Origin: Nocardioidaceae bacterium | GTDB lineage: Bacteria > Actinomycetota > Actinomycetes > Propionibacteriales > Nocardioidaceae | Length of the DNA stretch: 41,414 bases | Direction: 5' to 3' | Assembly: GCA_009780515.1 (NCBI GenBank) | Contig: WQZX01000024.1 | Span: forward strand, 1-41,414 | Shown: piece after piece, positions 17,433-26,346 of the stretch | Layout of the letters: every line of letters begins with the position of its first letter | Numbering within the stretch: the stretch's first letter is position 1 | Program-made: the position numbers and the translations under genes | The notes under the pieces: generated by a model | Told to the model about the DNA's origin: nothing | What the model saw: the letters and a program-made list of their open reading frames with translations, nothing else | Databases searched by the model: none

Positions 17433-18545
17433 GTGTCGAGCACCGGCCCGGTCTCGGGCCGGTTGCCCGACTTCCCCTGGGACAAGCTCGCGCCGTACGC
17501 CGAGCGGGCCCGTGCCCACGCAGACGGCATCGTCGACCTCTCGGTCGGCACCCCCGTCGACCCGACGCCCGAGGTCGCGCGGGCCGCGCTCCGCGCCGCC
17601 GCCGACTCCCCGGGCTACCCGACCACCATCGGCCTCCCGCAGACGCGGCAGGCGATCAGCGACTGGTTCGCGCGCGTCCACGGGGTGATCGGTCTGGGGC
17701 TCGACCAGGTCCTGCCCGTCGTCGGCACCAAGGAGCTGATCTCGCAGCTGGCGCTGCACCTCGGGGTCGGCCCCGGCGACCTCGTGGGCTTCCCGGAGGC
17801 CGCCTACCCGACGTACGAGGTGGGGGCGGTGCTCGCCGGCGCGACCCCGGTCGCGACCGACGCGCTGATGACCTTCGGCCCGCAGACGCCGAAGCTGTTC
17901 TGGCTCAACAGCCCGTCGAATCCGACCGGCCGCATCCTGCCGCCGGACCACCTGCGCAAGGTCGTCGACTGGTGCCGTGAGCGCGGCGTCGTGCTCGTGT
18001 CCGACGAGTGCTACCTCGACTGCGTGTGGGAGGGCGAGGCCGTCTCGGTCCTGCACCCCTCGATCTCCGGTGGATCGACCGAGGGCATCCTCGTCGTCCA
18101 CTCGCTCTCGAAGCGCTCCAACCTGGCGGGCTACCGCGGCGGCTTCGTCGCCGGCGACGCGGTGCTGGTCAAGGAGCTGCTCGAGGTCCGCAAGAACCTC
18201 GGCCTGATCGTCCCCGGCCCCGTCCAGCACGTCATGGCGGCGGTGTACGCCGACGACGAGCACGCCGTCGAGCAGCACGCCCGGTACGCCGCCCGGCGTA
18301 CCCGGCTGAAGGCGGCGCTCGAGACCGCCGGGTTCACCGTCGATCACTCCGAGGCGGCGCTCTACCTCTGGTCCACCCGCGGTGAGGACTGCTGGAAGAC
18401 GGTGTCGGACCTCGCCGAGCTCGGCATCCTCGCGGCGCCCGGCGACTTCTACGGTCGCGCGGGGCGGCAGCACGTCAGGATCGCGATCACCGCGACCGAC
18501 GAGCGCGTCGATGCGGCCGTCGCGCGCTTGGGCGCCCTCAGCTGA
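17433..18545 (+). CDS. dapC: Succinyldiaminopimelate transaminase
   Basis: This 370-aa PLP aminotransferase (fold type I) converts N-succinyl-2-amino-6-ketopimelate to N-succinyl-LL-diaminopimelate in the lysine/peptidoglycan precursor pathway. Seen: SPSNPTGR near 160, SDECYLD near 189, and the Schiff-base lysine K227 in HSLSKRSNLAGYR, with a C-terminal RIAIT arginine strand. The GTG at 17433 starts 2 nt after fdxA. Its 3' end overlaps the convergent exported-protein gene by 8 nt. dapD and dapE lie further on, which supports DapC rather than another aminotransferase. Confidence 0.93.
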   Translation: MSSTGPVSGRLPDFPWDKLAPYAERARAHADGIVDLSVGTPVDPTPEVARAALRAAADSPGYPTTIGLPQTRQAISDWFARVHGVIGLGLDQVLPVVGTKELISQLALHLGVGPGDLVGFPEAAYPTYEVGAVLAGATPVATDALMTFGPQTPKLFWLNSPSNPTGRILPPDHLRKVVDWCRERGVVLVSDECYLDCVWEGEAVSVLHPSISGGSTEGILVVHSLSKRSNLAGYRGGFVAGDAVLVKELLEVRKNLGLIVPGPVQHVMAAVYADDEHAVEQHARYAARRTRLKAALETAGFTVDHSEAALYLWSTRGEDCWKTVSDLAELGILAAPGDFYGRAGRQHVRIAITATDERVDAAVARLGALS

Positions 18546-19425
18546 ACACCTCTACGCGGACCTGGGAGTCGCCGACGCCGGGGTCGGACTCCCAGCCCTT
18601 GCCGCCGGCGTGCCAGGTCTTGTGGTCGAAGCCGACCGAGCGGATCTGGAGCCGGCTCGCGTTGCCGACGAGGTACTGCGCGAGCGCCCAGCCGTAGACG
18701 CTGCGCTCGGCGTGGCCGGAGATCCCGGCCAGCAGCACGGTGCCGTCGCCGTGGGGCCCCTTGCGGATGTCCAGCCCGCCGAAGCGCATCCGCAGGTCGT
18801 GTCGTACGGCGATCGCGCGGCCGCTCAGGCCGCCCGCGGCGTGCACCGCGTCGGCGGTCGGCGCGGCTCCGGAGAGGTCGCAGGTGAAGGCGGCGGGGGA
18901 GTAGCCGGTCAGCGCCGAGGCGAGGGTGCGGGCGTCGTCCTCGTGCGCTGCGTAGGCGTCCGGGTACGCCGACCGCTGCACCCGCTGGGCGGCGACGGTG
19001 ATGTCCATCGACTCATAGCCCCGGACCTTCTCGAGCGCGTCGAAGAACCTGTTGGTGGCGTACACCCGGTTGAGCAGCTGCTTGCGGCTTCCCCAGCCCT
19101 GCGACGGCCGCTGCTGGAACAGGCCGACCGAGTCGCGGTCGCCCGCGGTGAGGTTGGTGAGCTTCGACTCCTGCATCGCCGTGGCGAGCGCGATCGAGGT
19201 CGCCCGGGCGGGCATGCCGCGGCGCATCGCGATCGAGGCGATCAGCGTGGCGTTCTCCGCCTGCTCTCCGGTGACGTCGACGCTGTAGCCGTCGACGGTG
19301 GCGGTGCAGTCACCGGTCGGTCCGAAGCCCAGGTCGTTGGTCGACCTGAGCACGCCGAGGCCCACCCCGGCGATCACCGCGAGCACGGCGAGACCGAGGA
19401 GGATCGAGAACAGGCGCTTGGACAC
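18538..19425 (-). CDS. Exported lysozyme-like (transglycosylase fold) protein, putative
   Basis: This 295-aa conserved actinobacterial protein starts with one hydrophobic anchor (about 5-27). Residues about 75-135 hold IALATAMQESKLTNL followed by DSVGLFQQRPSQGWG. That pattern, a Glu in a helix and then a GLFQ-type strand, recalls soluble lytic transglycosylase and Rpf folds, so peptidoglycan contact is plausible but unproven. The C-terminal half (about 180-295) is unassigned. The GTG at 19425 gives the signal anchor at the N-terminus. It lies between dapC and dapD, two genes feeding peptidoglycan precursor synthesis. Confidence 0.75.
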   Translation of the reverse strand: MSKRLFSILLGLAVLAVIAGVGLGVLRSTNDLGFGPTGDCTATVDGYSVDVTGEQAENATLIASIAMRRGMPARATSIALATAMQESKLTNLTAGDRDSVGLFQQRPSQGWGSRKQLLNRVYATNRFFDALEKVRGYESMDITVAAQRVQRSAYPDAYAAHEDDARTLASALTGYSPAAFTCDLSGAAPTADAVHAAGGLSGRAIAVRHDLRMRFGGLDIRKGPHGDGTVLLAGISGHAERSVYGWALAQYLVGNASRLQIRSVGFDHKTWHAGGKGWESDPGVGDSQVRVEVFS

Positions 19426-19460
19426 GGCTCCAGTGTGCGGGAGTGGGTGAAGCGGGCGGG

Positions 19461-20402
19461 TCAGTTGGCGTGCAGCGCGGCGTTGAGGGCGATCCCCTCG
19501 CCCTGCCACGGGACGGCCTCGACGGCACCGGTCTGGGAGTTGCGGCGGAACAGCACGTTGCTGGCGCCGGAGAGCTCGCGGGCCTTGGTCACGCGCGGCT
19601 CCTTGCCGGGCTCGAGCACGCTCACCTTGGTGCCGGCGGTGACGTAGCAGCCGGCCTCCACGACGCAGTCGTCGCCGAGGGAGATGCCGAGGCCGGAGTT
19701 GGCGCCGAGCAGGCAGCGCTCGCCGATCGAGACGACCTCCTTGCCGCCGCCGGAGAGGGTGCCCATGATCGAGGCGCCGCCGCCGACGTCGGAGCCGTCG
19801 CCCACGACCACACCGGCAGAGATGCGGCCCTCGACCATCGAGGCGCCGAGCGTGCCGGCGTTGAAGTTCACGAAGCCCTCGTGCATGACCGTCGTGCCGT
19901 CGGCCAGGTGGGCCCCGAGTCGGACCCGGTCGGCGTCGGCGATGCGAACGCCGGTCGGCAGGACGTAGTCGACCATCCGCGGGAACTTGTCGACGCCGTG
20001 GACGGAGACGTGCTGGCCGGTGGCCCGCAGCCGCGCGCGAGTGAGCTCGAAGCCCTCGACCGCGCACGGGCCGGCAGAGGTCCACACGACGTTCGCGAGC
20101 AGGCCGAACTGGCCCTCGAGGTTCAGCCCGTGGGGCCGGACCAGGCGGGCGGACAGCAGGTGGAGCCGCAGCCAGACGTCCTCCGACGTCGTCGGGGCGG
20201 TGTCGAGGTCGGCGATCTCGACGAGCGTGACCTTGCGGGTCACGCCCCGGGCCGCGTCGTCGCCCTCGAGGGCGGTCAGCTCGGCAGGCGCCGTCGCCTC
20301 GGCGGGCTTCCCGCCCAGCGCGGGGGAGGGGAACCATGCGTCGAGGACGGTCCCGTTGGCGTCGTACGTCGTCAGGCCGAAGGCCCAGGCGCTGCTGCTC
20401 AC
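19461..20402 (-). CDS. dapD: Tetrahydrodipicolinate N-succinyltransferase
   Basis: This 313-aa enzyme transfers succinyl from succinyl-CoA to tetrahydrodipicolinate, the step before DapC. It has the actinobacterial DapD layout: an N-terminal alpha/beta domain, then a left-handed beta helix at about 155-265 with hexapeptide repeats ([65 protein letters not shown]). [12 protein letters not shown] near 180 contains the conserved active-site region. It lies downstream of the thioesterase on the same strand (19 nt gap) and upstream of the exported protein (35 nt gap). Confidence 0.95.
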   Translation of the reverse strand: MSSSAWAFGLTTYDANGTVLDAWFPSPALGGKPAEATAPAELTALEGDDAARGVTRKVTLVEIADLDTAPTTSEDVWLRLHLLSARLVRPHGLNLEGQFGLLANVVWTSAGPCAVEGFELTRARLRATGQHVSVHGVDKFPRMVDYVLPTGVRIADADRVRLGAHLADGTTVMHEGFVNFNAGTLGASMVEGRISAGVVVGDGSDVGGGASIMGTLSGGGKEVVSIGERCLLGANSGLGISLGDDCVVEAGCYVTAGTKVSVLEPGKEPRVTKARELSGASNVLFRRNSQTGAVEAVPWQGEGIALNAALHAN

Positions 20403-20421
20403 GTGGCGTGAGTCTAGAGGC

Positions 20422-21255
20422 TCACTCCGAAAGGATCGCCAGCTGGCGGCTCTGGGCGATCAGCCGACCCTGCTCGTCCCAGAGCTCGGCGTCCTCGTCG
20501 TGGTAGCCCGCGATGACGTGTCGGGTGACCACGTGGCCGAGCGCCCAGCCGCCGGCGGGGATCTCGGGGCGGCGGCGGTAGTGGACGGTGAGCTGGATGG
20601 TCGCCGAGGCGAGGTGCCCGATCTCGGCGGTCACCGGCGGGAAGGCGTCGACCATCGCGCCGGCGAGCATGGCGTCGATCGGACGCCGGTCGGCCGCGCG
20701 GATCCAGCACAGCGACTCGGTCGTGCCGCTCGGCGCACCCTCGAGCCAGCCGGGGATCGAGGCCGCGCGGTAGGTGTAGCGGTCCAGGATCGGCACCATC
20801 CGGCCGGGCATCAGCGTGCCGAGGTCGGCGCACACGTCCGGCGGCGGCATCTCGGGCGCGGCGTGCGGGAGATGCTCGGTGCTGCCGGCGGCGTCCCAGT
20901 CGTGGGCGCTCACCACGGCGTGCGCGATCTCCTTGCCGTCCTGGGTCAGCAGGGCGTCGTACGTCGAGACGCGGCGGCCCCGCCGCACCTGGTGGACCCG
21001 GATGTCGGCCGCTCCGGCGTGGGCGGGCCGGAAGTAGGTGACGGCGATCGTCAACGGGTCGGGATGGCCGGTCGGCGCCGCCTCGAACATCGTCGCGTGC
21101 TGCAGCAGCGCGAGGATGTAGCCGCCGTTGGGTGTTTTGTTCGCGGTGTCCCAGTCGCTGGTCAGGTCGACGCGGTAGAGGCCGTCGCCGAGCGGCTCGG
21201 TCGCGACGGCGCTGTCGAGGAGGTAGGTCACCCGCCCATCCTCGCCGTTCTCCAC
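20422..21255 (-). CDS. Acyl-CoA thioesterase, double hotdog family
   Basis: This 277-aa protein looks like two hotdog domains (about 10-125 and 140-275), the TesB-like thioesterase-fold architecture. The first has [20 protein letters not shown] and [10 protein letters not shown]; the second has [15 protein letters not shown] and [12 protein letters not shown]. Hydrolysis of acyl-CoA is the likely activity; the chain length is unknown. A GTG seven codons in (GRVTYLL) is an alternative start. It probably forms a transcription unit with dapD, although no metabolic link is evident. Confidence 0.87.
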   Translation of the reverse strand: MENGEDGRVTYLLDSAVATEPLGDGLYRVDLTSDWDTANKTPNGGYILALLQHATMFEAAPTGHPDPLTIAVTYFRPAHAGAADIRVHQVRRGRRVSTYDALLTQDGKEIAHAVVSAHDWDAAGSTEHLPHAAPEMPPPDVCADLGTLMPGRMVPILDRYTYRAASIPGWLEGAPSGTTESLCWIRAADRRPIDAMLAGAMVDAFPPVTAEIGHLASATIQLTVHYRRRPEIPAGGWALGHVVTRHVIAGYHDEDAELWDEQGRLIAQSRQLAILSE

Positions 21256-21381
21256 AGGCGTCCGCCGTCGGACCCCCTTTTGTCGGTGCCGGCGGCGAAC
21301 GTTGGTCGTGCCCGATCCCGGGTCCAGAATGGTAGGAGCGTCGATGTGCCCGTGCCCGAGTCCGTGCCCGAGGGAGTCGCA

Positions 21382-21933
21382 ATGTCCGTCCCGGTCGAGG
21401 AGCCGCTACGACGGGTCCGCATGTCCTGGGAGGAGTTCCTGGCGCTGCCGCCGAAGCCGAGGAACGAATGGGTCGACGGCGAGGTCGTCATCATGATGGC
21501 GCCGGTGAGCTACGCCCACGGCAGGGCGGCGACGCGTCTGGTCGCTCTGCTGGCACGACTGTTCCCGGAGCACGGGGTCGTGACCGAGGTCGGCCTCTGG
21601 CTGCCACGCAACCGGCTGCGAGCCCCTGACGTGATGCTGGTCGCCGAGCCGCCCGACGGGGACTACGTGCGCGACCCGCCCCCGCTCGTCGCGGAGGTCG
21701 TCTCGCCCTCGACCCGCTCTGAGGACATCGTCCGGAAGGCGGCGGAGTACGCCGAGGGCGGAGTGGGGCAGTACTGGATCGTGGACCCCGCGCTCCGAAC
21801 GATCGACGTGCTCGTGAACGTCGACGGCGCATGGCGTTCGCGGGCCCACCTCGACGACACACGGCCGACGGCGGAGGTCGAGCTGGCCGGGGTCGTCGTA
21901 CCTCTCGACCTGCGGCAGATCCTGCCGCCCTGA
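21382..21933 (+). CDS. Uma2 family (DUF820) PD-(D/E)XK-like protein
   Basis: This 183-aa protein matches Uma2/DUF820, a family with the restriction-endonuclease-like fold whose role is unknown. Visible nuclease motifs are APDVMLV near 78 (Asp), LVAEVVSPSTRSED near 97 (Glu), and IVRKAAEYAEGGVGQYWIVDP near 111. The N-terminal MSWEEFLAL is the usual entry to the family. Two starts are credible: ATG 21382 (AGGGAG upstream) and GTG 21346 (TAGGAG, 7 nt upstream). Family members are often accessory, and this is the only such gene in the window. Confidence 0.88.
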   Translation: MSVPVEEPLRRVRMSWEEFLALPPKPRNEWVDGEVVIMMAPVSYAHGRAATRLVALLARLFPEHGVVTEVGLWLPRNRLRAPDVMLVAEPPDGDYVRDPPPLVAEVVSPSTRSEDIVRKAAEYAEGGVGQYWIVDPALRTIDVLVNVDGAWRSRAHLDDTRPTAEVELAGVVVPLDLRQILPP

Positions 21934-21975
21934 TCTGGTTGGCGGTGGGGCGGGCGTACGCCGTACCCTTGGGCG

Positions 21976-22197
21976 CACAGGCGCTCGAGCCGTCATCAGC
22001 GGCGAGCCCGGGGAAGAAAGCTCCCGAGCAAGTAGAACCCCGCGGGTAGGCCCGTCACAGCCGACGTGAAGTGGTCGACATCGGTGGTCGAGGAGGTCGC
22101 GCAGCGACCGTCTCGAGGCCCGTCGGCAAGCCAGGTGGTACCGCGGCGGAAGTCGTCCTGGCGGCCCGACGAGACCGACCAGCGCAGGAGCCAGCAG
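21976..22197 (+). promoter_or_regulatory. ileS T-box riboswitch (isoleucine, translational type)
   Basis: The leader senses uncharged tRNA-Ile. The conserved T-box AGGTGGTACCGCGG is at 22133-22146. A very short stem I (GCTCG 21983-21987 with CGAGC 22003-22007, and CCG with CGG inside it) presents the loop TCATCAG with specifier codon ATC at 21995-21997. The antisequestrator pairs 22131-22135 (CCAGG) with 22157-22161 (CCTGG). In the alternative fold 22156-22160 (TCCTG) pairs with CAGGA (22185-22189), hiding the AGGAG ribosome site. There is no terminator with a U run, so control is of translation. The promoter may be TACCCT at 21963. Confidence 0.93.
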
Positions 22198-25100
22198 ATG
22201 ACCTATCCGAAGGTCACCACCGACGCGACCAACCAGGTCCCGGCGTCCCCGAAGTTCCCCTCCATCGAGGAGCGGGTGCTGGCCTACTGGGCCGAGGACG
22301 ACACCTTCCGCGCCTCGGTCGACCAGCGCGACCCCGGCGCCGACGGCGAGAACGAGTTCGTCTTCTACGACGGTCCGCCGTTCGCCAACGGGCTGCCGCA
22401 CTACGGCCACCTGCTGACCGGCTACGTCAAGGACATCGTGCCGCGCTACCAGACGATGCGCGGCAAGCGCGTCGAGCGCCGCTTCGGCTGGGACACCCAC
22501 GGCCTGCCCGCCGAGCTCGAGGCGATGCGGCTCAACGGGATCAAGACGACCGACGAGATCGTCGCGATGGGAATCGACAGGTTCAACGCCGCGTGCCGCG
22601 CGTCGGTGATGAAGTACGCCGACGAGTGGCGCTCCTACGTCACCCGCCAGGCGCGCTGGGTCGACTTCGACAACGACTACAAGACCATGACGCCGGCCTT
22701 CATGGAGTCGGTGCTGTGGGCGTTCAAGGGCCTCTACGACAAGGGCCTGGTCTACGAGGGCTTCCGCGTCCTGCCCTACTGCTGGCAGGACGAGACCCCG
22801 CTGTCCAACCACGAGCTGCGGATGGACGACGACGTCTACAAGATGCGTCAGGATCCCGCGGTCACGGTGGGCTTCGAGGTGACCACGCCCGGTGACTTCG
22901 CCGGCGCGAAGCTGCTGATCTGGACCACCACGCCGTGGACGCTGCCGAGCAACCTGGCCGTCATGGTCGGCTCCGACATCGACTACGTCATGGTCGAGGA
23001 CTACTCGGTCCGCTACGTCCTGGCCGAGGCACGGCTGTCGTCGTACTCCCGCGAGCTGGGCGAGGAGCCCACCGTGGTGTGGCGCGGCAAGGGCACGGAC
23101 CTGCTCGCCCTGACCTACGCGCCGCCGTTCTCCTACTACGCGGGCCACGACAAGGCGTTCCGCGTCGTCGCCGCCGACGAGGCGGTCACGACCGACTCCG
23201 GTACCGGCCTGGTCCACTCCGCCGGCGCCTTCGGTGAGGTCGACAAGGAGATCACCGACCGCGAGGGAATCGCCCCGGTCATGCCGGTCGGCAAGGACGG
23301 CCGCTTCACCGCGCCCGTCACCGAGTACGCCGGCATGCAGGTCTTCGACGCCAACCTGCAGATCATCGACCACCTCAAGAGCGCCGGCGGCGCGGTCACG
23401 CCCGGCACGGTCCTGCTCCGCCGTGAGACCTACGACCACTCCTACCCGCACTGCTGGCGCTGCCGGCAGCCGCTGATCTACAAGGGCGTGGAGTCCTGGT
23501 TCGTCGAGGTCACCAAGCTCAAGGACCGGATGGGCGAGCTCAACCAGCAGATCCGCTGGGTGCCCGAGCACATCAAGGACGGCCAGTTCGGCAAGTGGCT
23601 GGCCAACGCCCGCGACTGGTCGATCACCCGCAACCGGTTCTGGGGCAGCCCGGTGCCGGTGTGGAAGTCCGACGACCCGGCGTACCCCCGCGTCGACGTG
23701 TACGGCTCCTTCGATGAGATCGAGCGCGACTTCGGCCGGCTTCCGCTCAACGCCGAGGGCGAGCCGGACCTGCACCGGCCGTGGGTCGACGACCTGGCCC
23801 GGCCCAACCCCGACGACCCGACCGGTCGCTCGACGATGCGGCGGGTGAGCGACGTGCTCGACGTGTGGTTCGACTCGGGGTCGATGTCCTACGGGCAGGT
23901 CCACTACCCGTTCGAGAACAAGGAGTGGTTCGAGAACCACTTCCCGGCCGACTTCATCGTCGAGTACATCGGCCAGACCCGTGGCTGGTTCTACACGCTG
24001 CACATCCTGGCGACCGCGCTGTTCGACAAACCGGCGTTCCAGTCCTGCATCAGCCACGGCATCGTGCTCGGCTCCGACGGCAACAAGATGTCGAAGTCGC
24101 TGCGCAACTACCCCGACGTCTCCGAGGTCTTCGAGCGCGACGGCGCCGACGCGATGCGCTGGTTCCTGATGGCGAGCCCGATCCTGCGCGGCGGCAACCT
24201 GGTCGTCACCGAGCAGGGCATCCGCGACGCCGTGCGCCAGGTGATGATCCCGCTCTGGAACACCTGGTACTTCTTCGCGCTCTACGCCAACGCCGAGGGC
24301 TACACCGCCGAGCGTCGTACCGACTCGACCGACCCGCTCGACCGCTACCTGCTCGCCAAGACCCGCCAGTACGTCGAGCAGATGACCGTCGAGCTCGACG
24401 ACTACGCCGTCGCCGACGCGTGCGACACCACGCGGACGTTCATCGACGTGCTGACCAACTGGTACGTCCGCCGCTCCCGCGAGCGGTTCTGGGAGGGCAA
24501 GGCCGAGGCGTTCGAGACGCTGGCCGCGGTGCTCGACGTGGTCTGCCGCGCCGTCGCGCCGCTGCTCCCGCTCGTGAGCGAGGAGATCTGGCGCGGCCTG
24601 ACCGGCGACCGCTCGGTGCACCTCGCCGACTGGCCCGACGTCTCGGCGCTGCCGCAGGACGACGCGCTGGTCGCGGCGATGGACGAGGTGCGCGCGGTGT
24701 GCTCGTCGACCTCCGCGCTGCGCAAGGCCGCGCGGCTGCGCAACCGGCTGCCGCTGGCCACGCTGACCGTGGTCGTCGACGACCCGGCCGCGCTCTCGGA
24801 CTTCGCCGACATCGTCGCCGACGAGATCAACGTGAAGTCGGTCCGCCTCGTCACGGCCGGGTCCGACGAGGCCGCCGGCTACGGCGTCGAGCAGAAGCTG
24901 ACCGTCAACGCGCGGGCAGCCGGCCCGCGCCTGGGCCGCGACGTGCAGCTCGCGATCAAGGGCTCCAAGGCCGGTGACTGGACCGTGGACGCCTCCGGTG
25001 CCGTCGTCGCGGGCGGCCTCGCGCTGGTCGAGGGCGAGTACACCCTCGAGACCGTCGCCGGCGCCGCCTCGGACGACGTCGCGGTCGGCATGCTGCCCAC

Positions 25101-25401
25101 CGGCGGATTCGTCGTGCTCGACACCGTCGTCACCCCCGACCTCGCCGAGGAGGGTCTCGCCCGCGACCTCGTCCGCGCGATCCAGCAGGAGCGCAAGGAC
25201 ACCGGCCTCGAAGTCACCGACCGCATCTCGCTGACGATCACCGGCTCCGCCGCCGTGCTCTCCGCCGCCCGCACCCACGAGCGCCTCATCGCCGACGAGA
25301 CCCTCGCGACGTCGTACGCCGTCGTACCCGGCGATGTCATGGGCACCCCGGTCAGCGTGGGTGACGGTGAGGAGGCGGGGATCCGGGTCGACCGGCCGTG
25401 A
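22198..25401 (+). CDS. ileS: Isoleucyl-tRNA synthetase
   Basis: This 1067-aa class Ia synthetase charges tRNA-Ile with isoleucine. Seen: the HIGH-type motif HYGH (68-71) in [17 protein letters not shown], an editing CP1 domain at about 180-410, KMSKS (630-634), and an anticodon-binding region after about 700. The length and sequence style are those of the long eukaryote-like (IleS2) type, which in other species is more tolerant of mupirocin; that property is not shown here. ATG 22198 follows AGGAG by 7 nt within the T-box leader. The stop codon is inside the first copy of a 26-bp repeat. Confidence 0.97.
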   Translation: MTYPKVTTDATNQVPASPKFPSIEERVLAYWAEDDTFRASVDQRDPGADGENEFVFYDGPPFANGLPHYGHLLTGYVKDIVPRYQTMRGKRVERRFGWDTHGLPAELEAMRLNGIKTTDEIVAMGIDRFNAACRASVMKYADEWRSYVTRQARWVDFDNDYKTMTPAFMESVLWAFKGLYDKGLVYEGFRVLPYCWQDETPLSNHELRMDDDVYKMRQDPAVTVGFEVTTPGDFAGAKLLIWTTTPWTLPSNLAVMVGSDIDYVMVEDYSVRYVLAEARLSSYSRELGEEPTVVWRGKGTDLLALTYAPPFSYYAGHDKAFRVVAADEAVTTDSGTGLVHSAGAFGEVDKEITDREGIAPVMPVGKDGRFTAPVTEYAGMQVFDANLQIIDHLKSAGGAVTPGTVLLRRETYDHSYPHCWRCRQPLIYKGVESWFVEVTKLKDRMGELNQQIRWVPEHIKDGQFGKWLANARDWSITRNRFWGSPVPVWKSDDPAYPRVDVYGSFDEIERDFGRLPLNAEGEPDLHRPWVDDLARPNPDDPTGRSTMRRVSDVLDVWFDSGSMSYGQVHYPFENKEWFENHFPADFIVEYIGQTRGWFYTLHILATALFDKPAFQSCISHGIVLGSDGNKMSKSLRNYPDVSEVFERDGADAMRWFLMASPILRGGNLVVTEQGIRDAVRQVMIPLWNTWYFFALYANAEGYTAERRTDSTDPLDRYLLAKTRQYVEQMTVELDDYAVADACDTTRTFIDVLTNWYVRRSRERFWEGKAEAFETLAAVLDVVCRAVAPLLPLVSEEIWRGLTGDRSVHLADWPDVSALPQDDALVAAMDEVRAVCSSTSALRKAARLRNRLPLATLTVVVDDPAALSDFADIVADEINVKSVRLVTAGSDEAAGYGVEQKLTVNARAAGPRLGRDVQLAIKGSKAGDWTVDASGAVVAGGLALVEGEYTLETVAGAASDDVAVGMLPTGGFVVLDTVVTPDLAEEGLARDLVRAIQQERKDTGLEVTDRISLTITGSAAVLSAARTHERLIADETLATSYAVVPGDVMGTPVSVGDGEEAGIRVDRP

Positions 25402-25495
25402 CAGTTTCACCGGCCGGCCGGTGGATCTCTCACCTGGACGAGAAAGGTTCGTCGTCCCAGTGACAGTTTCACCGGCCGGCCGGTGAAACTGTCAC
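25398..25495. repeat. Repeat pair with 36-bp perfect palindrome after ileS
   Basis: Positions 25460-25495 form a perfect 36-bp palindrome (18-bp arms, GTGACAGTTTCACCGGCC and its complement). The first 26 bp of the same unit occur at 25398-25423, overlapping the ileS TGA. Between them, GGACGA (25436-25441) can pair with TCGTCC (25452-25457). No T run follows, so this is not a standard intrinsic terminator, although the long stem could stop transcription or protect the mRNA 3' end. It may be a dispersed palindromic repeat. Confidence 0.85.
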
Positions 25496-25624
25496 AGGCG
25501 CAGAGATGCTCAGTCTGGCGGATCAAGCTGCGTCGCGAAAAGCGCCAGATCAGCGCCCCCGGCCCTGGCTTGGGCGGACGGCGAGGACGGCGAGGAGCCG
25601 TTTCCACCGCAGCGGCTCATCGCC

Positions 25625-26155
25625 ATGCTGAGCGCTGTGGTGACGAGCCATCTGGCGACCGTCGCGGTCGCGGACCAGCTGGCTCCGGACATGGTCGTCG
25701 AAGGCATCGGGCCGATGTCGGTCGCTCTCGAGACCCCTGGTGTCCCGCCCGACGCGAGGTGGCAGGCGTCGCCGCACGTCGTCGCCGCGGTCGTGAGGCT
25801 GGTCGAGCAGTCGGGTGCTCGCAACACCGTCGCCGCGGCCTGCGCATGGGCGGTTCAGGACGACGACACGACCCTCGACGCACGGGGATCGTTGGCATCG
25901 ATGGGTTGCCGCAGCGCCGCGATGTTCCCGCCGGTGCTGGCCGTCGTGTCCAAGGCGACGGCAAGTCGGCTGCTCGTCGCGCTCAGCTACGCGGGCGCGC
26001 CGGCGACGGTCCTCCAACAGTGGCTGACCACGATCTCGACGCTGCTGACCCACCGCGCGTCGATCACGGGCGAGGTCGCGGAGTCCGTCCTGCGAGCTGG
26101 CGCGCCCTTCATGCCGCGACTTCCAGACGTCGCGAACCGGCCGCTCGGCACCTGA
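25625..26155 (+). CDS. Hypothetical protein, possibly a gene remnant
   Basis: I do not recognise this 176-aa product. It is Ala/Val-rich with moderately hydrophobic helices and no export signal or catalytic motif. The reading frame stays open upstream to a TGA inside the 36-bp palindrome (about 25483) but offers no ATG or GTG and no clear ribosome site before 25625, where ATG follows an apparently coding stretch. This suggests a truncated or decayed gene, or a false ORF in high-GC DNA. It is bounded by the ileS repeat pair and a diverged copy of the window-end repeat, so the segment may be accessory DNA. Confidence 0.4.
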   Translation: MLSAVVTSHLATVAVADQLAPDMVVEGIGPMSVALETPGVPPDARWQASPHVVAAVVRLVEQSGARNTVAAACAWAVQDDDTTLDARGSLASMGCRSAAMFPPVLAVVSKATASRLLVALSYAGAPATVLQQWLTTISTLLTHRASITGEVAESVLRAGAPFMPRLPDVANRPLGT

Positions 26156-26205
26156 GGCGCCAGATCCACCGACCCCTCGCTACTGCGCGCCACCACACGG
26201 GCGCG

Positions 26206-26258
26206 CTCGCTGCGTTGCGGTCGCTCGATGGTGCAACCAGTCCGCCGTCGCGCCCGGG
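26206..26258 (+). repeat. Diverged internal copy of the terminal repeat
   Basis: Without gaps, 38 of 53 positions match terminal-repeat bases 7-59. The first 12 (CTCGCTGCGTTG) are identical and CGCTCGA is shared further on. It lies in the 191-bp gap between the orphan ORF and the F420 oxidoreductase gene. The rest of that gap (26156-26346) has no gene that I can support. Confidence 0.55.
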
Positions 26259-26346
26259 TCTGAACGAAGTGGCCCTGGCGGTCACACCCGTCTGGTGACG
26301 CTCGCGACGCGAGGAACCGGCGGAATCCGGGCCGAGGTCGAGCGGC

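Noticed and set aside
18538..20337. A 599-codon minus-strand frame that would extend the exported protein through dapD
   Set aside because: The N-terminal part is an out-of-frame shadow of dapD. A GTG at 19425 followed by a hydrophobic anchor gives the true start.
21406..25410. A 1334-codon open frame on the minus strand opposite ileS
   Set aside because: It is the complement of a well-supported synthetase gene, with Val/Arg/Asp-rich low-complexity composition and no domain. Such long antisense frames are normal in high-GC DNA.
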